Origin: Qipengyuania proteolytica
GTDB lineage: Bacteria; Pseudomonadota; Alphaproteobacteria; Sphingomonadales; Sphingomonadaceae
DNA length: 64,000 nucleotides
Direction: 5' to 3'
Assembly (NCBI RefSeq): GCF_019711565.1
Contig: NZ_JAIGNN010000003.1
Location: forward strand, 1 to 64,000
Shown here piece by piece: positions 31,955 to 40,520 of the stretch; within the stretch, counting starts at the first letter, position 1; each line of letters begins with the position of its first letter. The notes under the pieces are model-generated. The model was not told where the DNA came from. It searched no databases and saw only the letters and a program-made list of their open reading frames with translations. The position numbers and the translations under genes are program-made.

Positions 31955-33139
31955 TTAGCGTGCGTGTTCGGTAAGGAATTTCTTCACATTGCGCGCCGCC
32001 TGGCGAATCCGTTGTTCGTTTTCGACCATGGCGATACGGACGTATCCTTCGCCTTCCTCGCCGAAACCTACACCCGCCGCCACCGCAACTTCGGCATGCT
32101 GGAGCAATTGCTTGGAGAATTCGAGGCTGCCCATGTGTTCGAAGCCGGGTGGCAGTTTCGCCCAGGTGAACATGCTCGCGGGCGGCGAGGGGATCGGCCA
32201 GCCGGCACGGGTAAAGCTTTCGACCATCACATCCCTGCGATGCTGGTAGCGCAGGCGATTCTGTTCGACCACGTCCTGCGGCCCGTTGAGCGCCGCGCAG
32301 GCCGCCGCCTGGATCGGGGTGAAGGCGCCGTAATCGAGATAACTCTTCACCCGCGTCAGCGCGGCGATCAGCTGCTGGTTACCGACGCAGAAGCCGATGC
32401 GCCAGCCGGCCATGGAGAACGTCTTGGACATGGAGGTGAATTCCACCGCCACGTCCTTCGCGCCCGGCACTTCCAGGATCGAGCGGGTCGGCTTGCCGTC
32501 GTAATAGAGTTCCGAATAGGCGAGGTCCGACAGCACCCAGACCTTGTTCTCGCGCGCCCAGTCGACCAGCCGCTCGTAAAAGGCGAGGTCCACCGTCTCT
32601 GCCGTGGGGTTGCTGGGATAGTTCACCACCAGCACCGTCGGCCGCGGCACGGTATATGCCATCGCGTTCTCGAGCGCCTTCCAGTAACGCTCGTCGGGCG
32701 TCGTCGGCACGCTGCGGATGGTCGCGCCGGCGATGATGAAGCCGTAGGTGTGGATCGGATAGGCCGGGCTTGGTGCGAGGATCACGTCGCCCGGCGCGCT
32801 GATCGCGGTGGCCATGGAGGACAGGCCCTCTTTCGAGCCCATCGTCACGACCACTTCGCTGTTCGGATCGAGCTCCACCCCGAAGCGGCGCTGGTAATAG
32901 TTCGCCTGCGCGCGGCGCAGGCCGGGAATGCCCTTGGACTGGGAATAGCCATGCGCGGTCGGCTTGGCCGCGACTTCGCACAGCTTGTCGATCACATGCT
33001 GCGGGGGCGGCTGGTCGGGGTTGCCCATGCCGAGGTCGATAATGTCGCGTCCCGCCTGGCGTGCCGCGTGGCGCATCGCATTGACTTCGGCGATGACATA
33101 GGGCGGCATGCGCTTGATACGGTAAAATTCGTCGGACAT
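31955..33139 (-). CDS. Class I PLP-dependent aminotransferase (AlaC/LL-DAP aminotransferase-like)
   Basis: 394 residues, fold type I. PLP lysine in FTSMSKTFSMAGWRIGFCVG; substrate/cofactor motifs IIDLGMGNPDQPPP, MGSKEGLSSMATAI, NYPSNPTAETVDL and the C-terminal YVRIAMVENEQRIRQAAR. This is the group often named LL-diaminopimelate aminotransferase or alanine aminotransferase AlaC; specificity cannot be settled from sequence here. Cytoplasmic amino acid metabolism. Divergent from phaC. Confidence 0.88.
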   Translation of the reverse strand: MSDEFYRIKRMPPYVIAEVNAMRHAARQAGRDIIDLGMGNPDQPPPQHVIDKLCEVAAKPTAHGYSQSKGIPGLRRAQANYYQRRFGVELDPNSEVVVTMGSKEGLSSMATAISAPGDVILAPSPAYPIHTYGFIIAGATIRSVPTTPDERYWKALENAMAYTVPRPTVLVVNYPSNPTAETVDLAFYERLVDWARENKVWVLSDLAYSELYYDGKPTRSILEVPGAKDVAVEFTSMSKTFSMAGWRIGFCVGNQQLIAALTRVKSYLDYGAFTPIQAAACAALNGPQDVVEQNRLRYQHRRDVMVESFTRAGWPIPSPPASMFTWAKLPPGFEHMGSLEFSKQLLQHAEVAVAAGVGFGEEGEGYVRIAMVENEQRIRQAARNVKKFLTEHAR

Positions 33140-33274
33140 TTAGGCTCCACAGGGCGTTGGACGAGTCACGCTGATTACCTATTCATACTGCATGCGCCAA
33201 CGGCCTAGGTGCAAGCACGCGCGGAATATCCTAACAGGCGGGAAACCCGCGCTTGTCCGATTTGAGGAGCGACG

Positions 33275-35152
33275 ATGACCGACACGAGCCCCGATCCCTT
33301 CACCAACATGTACGAAGCGCCGGCCAAGCTCGCCCGCGCGCTCTTCGCGCCGTTCCAGGGTTCGATCGGTGCGGGAATGCCGGACGGCGCCATGATGAAG
33401 CCCGAAGACGCGCAGCACTGGGCCGAAGTCGGGGCGAAGCTGCAGGGAATGTGGCTGGAATACCAGGCCGAACAGCTCGCCAACCCGCAGGCGCTGGCGA
33501 GCTATTTCGACCCCTCCCGCTGGACGCAGATGGCGCAGGACTGGTTCCGCCAGATGCCGCTCGCCAACCCGGCCGAACAGCAGGCGCTGGTGCAGGAAGG
33601 CATGGCGCTGTGGCAGCAGGTGCTCTCGCAATACGGCATGGGCGACATGGCAGGGACGCCGGTTGCCGATCCCGAACTGCCGTTGAAAGACCGCCGCTTC
33701 GCCGATCCGCGCTGGAAGGCCCATCCGGCCTTCGCGCTGATCCACCAGACTTACCTGTTCCTCGCCCAGCGCGTGACCGAGATGGTAGACCGCATGGAAG
33801 GGCTGAGCGAAGACAAGCGCGAGCAGCTGCGCTTTACCACCAAGGCGATTACCGAGGCGGCGAGCCCGGCCAACTTCCCGCTGCTCAACCCGGTCGTGCT
33901 GGAACGCACGCTGGAAAGCCGGGGCGACAATCTCGTCAAGGGGATGGAGCACCTGCTGGCGGACCTCAGGCGCGGGCAGCTCAGCCATACTGATGCCAGC
34001 GCCTTCACGCTGGGCGAGAATATCGCGGTGACGCCGGGCAAGGTCGTCCACGAAACGCCGATCTACCAACTGATCCAGTATGCGCCGACCACCGACAAGG
34101 TGATGGCCACGCCGCTGGTGATCTTCCCGCCGTGGATCAACCGCTTCTACATCCTCGACCTCAACGCGAAGAAGAGCTTCGTGAAATGGGCCGTGGACCA
34201 GGGCGTGACCGTGTTCATGGTCAGCTGGAAATCGGCCGATGCCAGCATGAAGAACGTGATCTGGGACGATTACGTGCGCGCGCAGATCGATGCGATCGAC
34301 CACATCCGCGAACGGCTCGCCGTGCCGAGCGTGCATGCGATCGGCTATTGCGTCGCCGGCACCACGCTCGCCGCCACGCTCGCCCTGCTCCACCGCCGCG
34401 GCCAGCAGGACAAGGTCAAGAGCGCGACCTTCTTCACCGCGCAGGTCGATTTCGAGAAGGCGGGCGAACTGCTCAACTTCATCGACGAAGGCCAGCTCGG
34501 CCTGATCAAGGCGATGAGCCCCGACGGCTATCTCGACGGGCGCTACATGGCTGCAACCTTCAACCTGCTGCGCGGCACCGACCTGATCTGGAACTACGTC
34601 GTCAACAACTACCTGCTGGGCGAGGACTACCCGGCCTTCGACCTGCTGCACTGGAACGGCGACGTCACCAACCTGCCCGCTAAGTGGCACCAGCAATACC
34701 TGCGCGACCTCTATCGCGACAACCGCCTGGTCGAAGCCGATGCGCTGAGCGTGGACAACACCCCCGTCGATCTCGGCCTGGTCGAGACCCCGACCTATGT
34801 GCAGGCGGGCAAGGAAGATCACATCGCGCCGGCCGAAAGCGTCTGGAAGATCACCGAGCACTTCAAGGGGCCCATCAGGTTCGTCCTTGCAGGCTCGGGC
34901 CATATCGCCGGCGTGGTCAACCCGCCCGATGCGGGCAAGTACCAGTACTGGCTCAACGATGGCGCCCCCCGCTCGCTCAAGGAATTCCGCGACGGCGCGG
35001 TCGAACATCCGGGCAGCTGGTGGCCCGACTGGATCGACTGGCTGCGCCAACAGGACGGCGAAACCGTGGCTGCAACCGGCAAGCGCAAGCCCGGCGGCAA
35101 GGGGGATAAAGTGATCGAGAACGCCCCAGGACGCTACGTCGCCACGCGCTAA
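33275..35152 (+). CDS. phaC: Class I poly(3-hydroxyalkanoate) synthase
   Basis: 625 residues. Polymerises hydroxyacyl-CoA into PHA granules. The lipase-box-like GYCVAG with nucleophile Cys near residue 358 (VHAIGYCVAGTTLAATLALL), the Asp in YVQAGKEDHIAP and the His in AGSGHIAGVVNPP form the expected triad. The conserved WINRFYILDLNAKKSFVKWA and WNYVVNNYLLGEDYPAFDLL segments are present. GAGGAG precedes the ATG. Downstream lies the phasin gene; a PHA-system gene is also at 60.5 kb. Confidence 0.95.
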   Translation: MTDTSPDPFTNMYEAPAKLARALFAPFQGSIGAGMPDGAMMKPEDAQHWAEVGAKLQGMWLEYQAEQLANPQALASYFDPSRWTQMAQDWFRQMPLANPAEQQALVQEGMALWQQVLSQYGMGDMAGTPVADPELPLKDRRFADPRWKAHPAFALIHQTYLFLAQRVTEMVDRMEGLSEDKREQLRFTTKAITEAASPANFPLLNPVVLERTLESRGDNLVKGMEHLLADLRRGQLSHTDASAFTLGENIAVTPGKVVHETPIYQLIQYAPTTDKVMATPLVIFPPWINRFYILDLNAKKSFVKWAVDQGVTVFMVSWKSADASMKNVIWDDYVRAQIDAIDHIRERLAVPSVHAIGYCVAGTTLAATLALLHRRGQQDKVKSATFFTAQVDFEKAGELLNFIDEGQLGLIKAMSPDGYLDGRYMAATFNLLRGTDLIWNYVVNNYLLGEDYPAFDLLHWNGDVTNLPAKWHQQYLRDLYRDNRLVEADALSVDNTPVDLGLVETPTYVQAGKEDHIAPAESVWKITEHFKGPIRFVLAGSGHIAGVVNPPDAGKYQYWLNDGAPRSLKEFRDGAVEHPGSWWPDWIDWLRQQDGETVAATGKRKPGGKGDKVIENAPGRYVATR

Positions 35153-35182
35153 CCCGCTGAAATAACGGCTCGTCGCCGTTTA

Positions 35183-35243
35183 TTGTGCAGTGCACAAAAT
35201 TTCCTTGACTTCGCAGTTGCAATGCCTATTTTGTGCAGTGCAA
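35183..35243 (+). promoter_or_regulatory. Phasin promoter bracketed by paired TTGTGCAGTGCA operators
   Basis: TTGTGCAGTGCACAA (35183-35197) and TTGTGCAGTGCAA (35231-35243) flank a sigma-70-like promoter, TTGACT (35205-35210) and TATTTT (35227-35232) spaced 16 bases. The second operator overlaps the -10. The TGC-rich dyads resemble sites of PhaR, the PHA-sensing repressor, so repression until granules form is likely. A weaker CAGTTGCAA lies between. Confidence 0.6.
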
Positions 35244-35259
35244 CAAAAGCGAGGTTCCC

Positions 35260-36078
35260 ATGGCTGACAGCCAGAGCAAGATCGATGCCGCCGCCGAGAA
35301 GGCTTTCGCCGAGGCCGCGGAAAAGAAGACCGCCGATGCCGCCAAGGCGACGGTGAACGAGAAGGCCGTCGAAAAGGCTGTCGAAGCCGACAAGCCCGCA
35401 CCGGCCAAGGCCGCCAAGGTGGCAGAAGCCGTCGCGGCCAAGCCCGCCAAGGCTGCGCCCAAGAAGAAGGCCGCCGCCAAGAAGGCGCCTGCCAAGAAGG
35501 CCATCGCGAAGAAGGCCCCGGCCAAGAAGCCGGTCGCTGCGAAGACCGCTCCCAAGAAGACTGCGGCCGCCCCGAAGAAGGCGACCACCGCAAAGATTTC
35601 CCCGATTTCCAAGCTGAAGGAAAATATCATGGCCACTGCCAAGACCGCAAAGACCACCGACTACACCGCCAAGGCCAAGGAACTGGCTGCCGACGCGCAG
35701 ACCCGTGCCAAGGCTGCCTATGACAAGGGCACCGAACTGACCAAGGACGCCGTCGAATTCCAGAAGGGCAATTTCGAAGCCCTCGTCGAATCGGGCAAGA
35801 TCCTCGCTTCGGGCATGCAGGACATGGGCCGCGCCTATGTCGCCGAAGCCAAGGGTGCCGTCGAAACCGTCCAGGCCGACGTCAAGAAGATGGCTGCCGT
35901 GAAGTCGCCGACCGAGCTGTTCCAGCTGCAGGGCGAACTCGCCCGTCGCAACTTCGACGCCATGGTTTCGACCACCTCGAAGAACACCGAAGCCATGCTC
36001 AAGCTCGCGAACGAAGCTTTCGCTCCGATCTCGACTCGCATGAGCCTGGCTGCCGAGAAGTTCTCGAAGGCCGCCTAA
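35260..36078 (+). CDS. Phasin with histone H1-like Lys/Ala-rich N-terminus
   Basis: 272 residues. N-terminal 120 residues are Ala/Lys/Pro-rich with AAKKAPAKKAIAKKAPAKK repeats like histone H1 or PhaF. From about 130 a phasin_2 domain follows (YDKGTELTKDAVEFQKGNFE, ALVESGKILASGMQDMGRAY, AMVSTTSKNTEAMLKLANEA). It should coat PHA granules and may tether them to DNA. An internal ATG at residue 124 (35629) has AAGGA seven bases before it, so a tail-less isoform is possible. Tight operators precede the gene and a strong terminator follows it. Confidence 0.88.
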   Translation: MADSQSKIDAAAEKAFAEAAEKKTADAAKATVNEKAVEKAVEADKPAPAKAAKVAEAVAAKPAKAAPKKKAAAKKAPAKKAIAKKAPAKKPVAAKTAPKKTAAAPKKATTAKISPISKLKENIMATAKTAKTTDYTAKAKELAADAQTRAKAAYDKGTELTKDAVEFQKGNFEALVESGKILASGMQDMGRAYVAEAKGAVETVQADVKKMAAVKSPTELFQLQGELARRNFDAMVSTTSKNTEAMLKLANEAFAPISTRMSLAAEKFSKAA

Positions 36079-36146
36079 GCGAGGCACACGCGTTTCAATC
36101 CGCCGGGCTCTCTCCTCTCTCCCTTGCCCGGTGATTGGACAAACGG

Positions 36147-36181
36147 GGCCGGATGGCATTGCGCCATCCGGCCTTATTTTT
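36147..36181 (+). terminator. Rho-independent terminator of the phasin gene
   Basis: Perfect 11-bp stem GGCCGGATGGC/GCCATCCGGCC with a 5-base loop, followed by TTATTTTT. Confidence 0.88.
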
Positions 36182-36284
36182 CGTCTGCGACACGTCGCGC
36201 TTGAGCGCTTTCTTAACCCGCCTGCGGCTTTAGATGCCGTTCGCGCCTTGCGAATTGCTGATGCGTTACGATAATGGCCCTGCA

Positions 36285-36647
36285 ATGATCGATCGCCTGA
36301 CTTCCCTCCCCGCCCGCGCCGCCGAAGGCGATGATGGCGCCCGCGACGGTGAAGGCCAGGTCGGCATCGCCACCAAGACGCGGACCAAGCCGAAAAAGCC
36401 GAGCCAGTACAAGGTGCTGCTGCTGAACGACGATTACACGCCGATGGAATTCGTGGTGATCGTATTGAAGCGCTTTTTCCGCATGGACATGGAAGAGGCG
36501 ACGCGGGTGATGCTCCACGTCCACCAGAAGGGTGTCGGAGTGTGCGGCATCTTCCCTTACGAAGTCGCGGAGACCAAGGTGAACCAGGTGATGGACTTCG
36601 CCCGGCAGAACCAGCACCCGCTCCAGTGCACGCTGGAAAAGGCCTAG
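36285..36647 (+). CDS. clpS: ATP-dependent Clp protease adapter ClpS
   Basis: About 120 residues. Adapter that hands N-degron substrates to ClpAP. Core motifs: [60 protein letters not shown]. The N-terminal tail is flexible and acidic ([17 protein letters not shown]). The start may be ATG 36285 or ATG 36261; neither has a clear ribosome binding site. The aat gene of the same pathway is at 53.7 kb: Aat adds Leu/Phe to protein N-termini that ClpS then recognises. Confidence 0.92.
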   Translation: MIDRLTSLPARAAEGDDGARDGEGQVGIATKTRTKPKKPSQYKVLLLNDDYTPMEFVVIVLKRFFRMDMEEATRVMLHVHQKGVGVCGIFPYEVAETKVNQVMDFARQNQHPLQCTLEKA

Positions 36648-36774
36648 GCCGATCGCCTTTCCCGGCCATCCGGAACCCGATCCGGTCGCGGATGGGCAGG
36701 AAAGCGTCTGGGACTATCCCCGCCCGGCCATTGCCGAGCCGACCCGTCGCCATATCCTGATCCGTCATGGTGAC

Positions 36775-37158
36775 GTGACGCTGGTCGACACCCGCGCCGC
36801 GTGGCGCACGCTCGAGACGAGCCACCCGCCCACATACTACATCCCGCAATGCGACATCGCGATGGCCTGCCTGTCGCCCAATCCGCAGCGTTCCTTGTGC
36901 GAATGGAAGGGTCAGGCCCGCTATTGGGACGTCACGATCGCCGGGCAGACCCTGGCAGGCGTCGGCTGGTCCTATCCCGATCCCACGCCCGCTTTCGCCG
37001 GCGTCGCCGATCACATCGCCTTCTATGCCGCGCCCTTCGATCACGTGACCGTCGATGGCGAGCAGGTGACGCCCCAGCCGGGACAGTTCTACGGAGGCTG
37101 GATCACCTCGCGCGAGGCGGGGCCATTCAAGGGCGTTCCGGGCAGCCGGTTCTGGTGA
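36775..37158 (+). CDS. DUF427 family protein
   Basis: The C-terminal part is a DUF427 domain: SHPPTYYIPQCDIAMACLSP, RSLCEWKGQARYWDVTIAGQ, IAFYAAPFDHVTVDGEQV, ending YGGWITSREAGPFKGVPGSR. The recognisable protein extends upstream in frame to about 36649 (FPGHPEPDPVADGQESVWDY, AIAEPTRRHILIRHG) but no ATG, GTG or TTG exists before GTG 36775. An AGG codon at 36646, just at the clpS stop, stands where ATG might be expected. The listed start is the only canonical one and loses about 40 residues. Function unknown. Confidence 0.65.
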   Translation: MTLVDTRAAWRTLETSHPPTYYIPQCDIAMACLSPNPQRSLCEWKGQARYWDVTIAGQTLAGVGWSYPDPTPAFAGVADHIAFYAAPFDHVTVDGEQVTPQPGQFYGGWITSREAGPFKGVPGSRFW

Positions 37159-37182
37159 TTTCGCCGCAGCACGCCAAGGGGC

Positions 37183-38475
37183 ATGACCTGCGCCGAATTT
37201 CGCGCTAGGGGCCGAAGCGAGAAGAGAGACCGGCGCAAACCCTTGTTCAATTTCCTCCCCGCCATCGACCGCTATATCTTCCGGCTCGTGATCGTGCCGA
37301 TGATGGGCGTGTTCTTCGTCGCCGCGTCGCTGCTGACGCTGGAGAAGATGGGCCGGTTGTTCGAATTCGTCTCGGTCGAAGGCGGGCCAGTCGGCGTCGT
37401 TTTCCAGATGCTCGCGGCGCTGGTGCCCGAATATGCCAGCCTCGCGATCCCGCTGGGCCTGCTGCTCGGCATCCTCCTCGCCTTCCGCAAGCTCGCCACG
37501 ACCAGCGAACTCGATGTGTTCCGCGCCGTCGGCATGAGCTACGGACGGCTGCTGCGCGTGCCGTACATCATCACCGCGCTGCTGATGGCGGTGAACGTGG
37601 CGCTGGTGTTCTACGTCCAGCCGATCAGCCGCTATTATTACGAGCAGCTCGAATACGAACTGCGGTCGGGCGCGCTGGGCGCGTCGATCAAGGTGGGCGA
37701 ATTCACCCAGCTGGCCGACCGCATGGCGCTGCGCATCGAGCAGAGCGAAGACGAAGGGCGGCAGCTGCGCGGCATCTTCGCGCGCGTGGCGAACGACAAG
37801 GGCGAGGTGCTGTCGATCTCGGCCAGCGAGGGCGCGTTCCTCGCCACGAGCGACAGCCCCGATACCATCATCCTGCGGCTGACCGACGGCACTATCGTCC
37901 AGCAGAGCGGCGACAACACCCCGCGCGTCCTCACCTTCACCCGCCACGATTTGCCGATCGACCTGCCCGCAATCGAGGCGTTCCGTGACCGCGGCGATGC
38001 CGAGCGCGAATACATCCTGCCCGAACTGCTGCGCATCGGCTGGAGCGCGGACAGCCCCGACGCCAAGCGCGACGCCAGCCAGGCGAGCTTCAATTTCCGG
38101 CTGGTGGAGGTGGTGATGATGGCGCTGCTGCCGCTGCTCGCGGTGGCGCTGGGCATCCCGCCCAAGCGATCGACCAGCGCGCTCGGCGTGTTCCTGTCGA
38201 TCATCATGGTCGTCGCCTATCACAAGGTGAACCAGTACGGGGAGGACATCGCCGCGCTCGGCCGGATCGATCCGATCCTCGCCCTGTGGGGCCCCTTCGT
38301 GCTGTTCGCGGCGCTGATCGTCTGGATGTACTGGCGGGTCGCCTATGTGCCCGGCGGGCAGGCGATCGGCGCGCTGGAGGTCTGGTTCGCCAAGCTCTCG
38401 AAGCGCGTGAGCAAGCTGTTCCGCAGGCGCCGCCGCCCGCTCGGCATCGACCTGTCGGCAGCGCCGGCGGAATAG
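37183..38475 (+). CDS. lptF: LPS export permease LptF
   Basis: Inner-membrane subunit of the LptB2FG ABC transporter that extracts lipopolysaccharide. Six-helix YjgP/YjgQ layout: IDRYIFRLVIVPMMGVFFVA, ALVPEYASLAIPLGLLLGIL, a periplasmic beta-jellyroll region, then VVMMALLPLLAVALGIPPKR and LGVFLSIIMVVAYHKVNQYG. ATG 37183 gives 430 residues; TTG 37243 (LFNFLPAIDRYIF) would match the usual N-terminus better. It lies 9 bases upstream of lptG. Confidence 0.92.
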   Translation: MTCAEFRARGRSEKRDRRKPLFNFLPAIDRYIFRLVIVPMMGVFFVAASLLTLEKMGRLFEFVSVEGGPVGVVFQMLAALVPEYASLAIPLGLLLGILLAFRKLATTSELDVFRAVGMSYGRLLRVPYIITALLMAVNVALVFYVQPISRYYYEQLEYELRSGALGASIKVGEFTQLADRMALRIEQSEDEGRQLRGIFARVANDKGEVLSISASEGAFLATSDSPDTIILRLTDGTIVQQSGDNTPRVLTFTRHDLPIDLPAIEAFRDRGDAEREYILPELLRIGWSADSPDAKRDASQASFNFRLVEVVMMALLPLLAVALGIPPKRSTSALGVFLSIIMVVAYHKVNQYGEDIAALGRIDPILALWGPFVLFAALIVWMYWRVAYVPGGQAIGALEVWFAKLSKRVSKLFRRRRRPLGIDLSAAPAE

Positions 38476-38484
38476 GGACGACCC

Positions 38485-39582
38485 ATGCAGCTCGATTTCT
38501 TCCCCTCGCGCACGCTGACGCTCTATCTCGCGAAGCTGTTCGTGGTGCGCATCCTGGCGATGCTTTTCATGCTGGTCCTCGTCCTGATGATGCTCGACCT
38601 GCTGTCGAACAGCGGCAAAATCCTCGCGGTCGAGGGCAACGGACAGGGCGAGCTCCTCACCTATGCGGGCCTGCGCATCCCCCAGCTGATCCAGAGCTTC
38701 CTGCCCTATTCGGTCCTCCTTGCGACCCTCATCACGCTGGTGGCGCTGAACCAGAACAGCGAGGTGATCGCGATGAAGGCGGCCGGCCTGTCCGCACACC
38801 AGGTGCTGGCGCCGCTGCTGCTGACGGCGGGCATGGTCTCGCTGATCAGCTTCGGCTTCAACGAGCGGATCACCACCCGCGCCACCGCCACGCTCAAGGC
38901 GTGGGAAGCGGTCGAATATGGCGCGGTGCCCGAAGAGACGGACATCCGCGCCAACGTGTACCTGAGCGACGGCACGAGCGTGCTGACCGCGGCCAACCTC
39001 TCCGGCTCGGGCGAGCGGATCGTCATGCGCGACGTCACCTGGTACGCCCGCAACCCCGACGGCACGATCGTCGAGCAGGTGGACGCGGCGCGTGCGACCT
39101 ACGCCAATCCCGGCTGGCGGCTGGAGGATGTGACGCGCTTCAGCGTGCAGAACGCGGTGACCGACGAACCGAACGGCATGGTGGTGGGCCAGGGCCTCAC
39201 ACCGGCGCAGATCGACCTCGCCTGGGTCGATCCCGAAGCGCAGCCGTTCTGGGAGCTGTCGGGCTCGATTGCCGCTTATGAAGCGGCGGGGCGCCGCACG
39301 GCGGAATTGCGCGCCAAGTGGTGGCACAAGATATCCGGCCCGCTGTCGGCCTTCCTCATGCCGCTGCTGGGTGCGGTGGCCGCCTTCGGTCTCGCCCGTT
39401 CGGGCCAGCTGTTCCTGCGCGCCGTGATCGGCATGGCGCTGGGCTTCGCCTATTTCGTGGTCGACAATGCCGCGCTGGCGATGGGCAGCTTCGGGGGCTA
39501 TCCCCCGTTCCTCGCCGCCTGGGCACCCTTCCTGCTGTTCGTGCTGATCGGTGAGACCGTGCTCGTCCGGACCGAGGAATGA
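38485..39582 (+). CDS. lptG: LPS export permease LptG
   Basis: 365-residue partner of LptF. N-terminal helices (LAKLFVVRILAMLFMLVLVL), QLIQSFLPYSVLLATLITLV, the cytoplasmic coupling region LNQNSEVIAMKAAGLS, a periplasmic domain, and C-terminal helices (FLMPLLGAVAAFGLARSGQL, GMALGFAYFVVDNAALAMGS). Its stop overlaps the acetyltransferase gene as ATGA. Confidence 0.92.
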   Translation: MQLDFFPSRTLTLYLAKLFVVRILAMLFMLVLVLMMLDLLSNSGKILAVEGNGQGELLTYAGLRIPQLIQSFLPYSVLLATLITLVALNQNSEVIAMKAAGLSAHQVLAPLLLTAGMVSLISFGFNERITTRATATLKAWEAVEYGAVPEETDIRANVYLSDGTSVLTAANLSGSGERIVMRDVTWYARNPDGTIVEQVDAARATYANPGWRLEDVTRFSVQNAVTDEPNGMVVGQGLTPAQIDLAWVDPEAQPFWELSGSIAAYEAAGRRTAELRAKWWHKISGPLSAFLMPLLGAVAAFGLARSGQLFLRAVIGMALGFAYFVVDNAALAMGSFGGYPPFLAAWAPFLLFVLIGETVLVRTEE

Positions 39583-40097
39583 GCGAGTGGCACATCCGCC
39601 TCGCCCGGCCCGGGGATGCGGAAGGCTTCCATGCGGTCGAGGAGGATGCGGCGAACCTGTTGCGCGATGAGCCTTCGCTCCAGGGTGTTTCCCTCCCGCC
39701 GTCGCAAAGCGCGGATGCGTATCGCAAGCTGATCCGCAGGGGCCACTGCCTTACCGCGCATGAAGCGGAGCGGGTGGTGGGGTTTGCTGCGGCAGCGCCG
39801 GTCGGGCGCGAGCTGCACCTGCACGAACTCAGCGTCGCACGATCGCACCAGCGGTGCGGGATCGGGGCGACGCTGCTCGAAGCGCTCGCCGTCGACGCCC
39901 GCAACTGCGGCCTGCGCGCGATCACGCTCAACACCTATCTCGATATTCCCTGGAACGCGCCCTTCTATGCGCGCCATGGCTACGTCGAACTGGAGGAGCT
40001 GGACAGCCGTCCGCACCTCGCCCAGTCGCTCGAAGCGGCGGTCGCGCGCGGCCTGCCGCGCGAGCGGCGCTGCGTGATGATCCGTTTTCTCGGGTGA
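39579..40097 (+). CDS. GNAT-family N-acetyltransferase
   Basis: 172 residues. Acetyl-CoA binding motif A in ELSVARSHQRCGIGATLLEA with the Q/RxxGxG/A loop as RCGIGA; motif B in APFYARHGYVELEEL. It transfers an acetyl group to an amine of unknown identity. Overlaps lptG by four bases, so expressed with the LPS exporter. Confidence 0.85.
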   Translation: MSEWHIRLARPGDAEGFHAVEEDAANLLRDEPSLQGVSLPPSQSADAYRKLIRRGHCLTAHEAERVVGFAAAAPVGRELHLHELSVARSHQRCGIGATLLEALAVDARNCGLRAITLNTYLDIPWNAPFYARHGYVELEELDSRPHLAQSLEAAVARGLPRERRCVMIRFLG

Positions 40098-40160
40098 AAC
40101 GGGAACCGTCTGCCCTCTTCCGGCATTGATGCCACAATCTTGCCACAAAGGAGATACGGC

Positions 40161-40421
40161 ATGAAGAAGTTCGCAATCCCGACGCTGGCCGCAGCCCTGG
40201 CGCTTGCCGCCTGCGCCGAAGCCAATGCACCTGCCGCCGACGACACGGCCGCAACCGACGGCACGGACACCACCGTGATCACGCCGACCGCTACCGAAAC
40301 CGTCGTTGCCGAGCCGGTTCCGGTCGACGGCGAAGACGGTTCGAGGGTGACGATCGACGGTGCAGACGTCGACGCGACGATCAGCGAAGACGGCGTACAG
40401 GCCGACGTCAACGTCGACTGA
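40161..40421 (+). CDS. Small lipoprotein
   Basis: 86 residues. A lipoprotein signal (MKKFAIPTLAAALALAAC, Cys18) is followed by an acidic, Thr-rich mature part (ATDGTDTTVITPTATETVVA) ending GVQADVNVD. AAGGAG precedes ATG 40161 by 7-8 bases. No family recognised. A strong terminator follows. Confidence 0.7.
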   Translation: MKKFAIPTLAAALALAACAEANAPAADDTAATDGTDTTVITPTATETVVAEPVPVDGEDGSRVTIDGADVDATISEDGVQADVNVD

Positions 40422-40461
40422 TACCGACGCGTTCTCCGGACAGTGCGTCCGGCGAAAAACG

Positions 40462-40498
40462 AAGGCCGCTCCCGATCACCGAGGGGAGCGGCCTTTTT
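40462..40498. terminator. Bidirectional terminator
   Basis: 12-bp stem AAGGCCGCTCCC/GGGAGCGGCCTT, loop about 10 bases. T-run TTTTT on the plus strand and CGTTTTTCG on the minus strand. It separates the lipoprotein gene from the convergent desaturase gene. Confidence 0.85.
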
Positions 40499-40520
40499 CG
40501 TGGTCTTTCCGCGATTGGTC

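Noticed and set aside
33179..35050. Long minus-strand frame opposite phaC
   Set aside because: Shadow of phaC; no domain and typical antisense composition.
35149..39327. A 4.2-kb open frame on the minus strand
   Set aside because: It runs antisense to phasin, clpS, DUF427, lptF and lptG, all of which are convincing. The translation is His/Arg/Asp-rich without domains, the usual shadow of GC-rich codon bias.
40090..40120. GGAAC-N17-CATT before the small lipoprotein gene as an EcfG promoter
   Set aside because: The -10 core CGTT is not kept and spacing differs from the two clear sites in this window.
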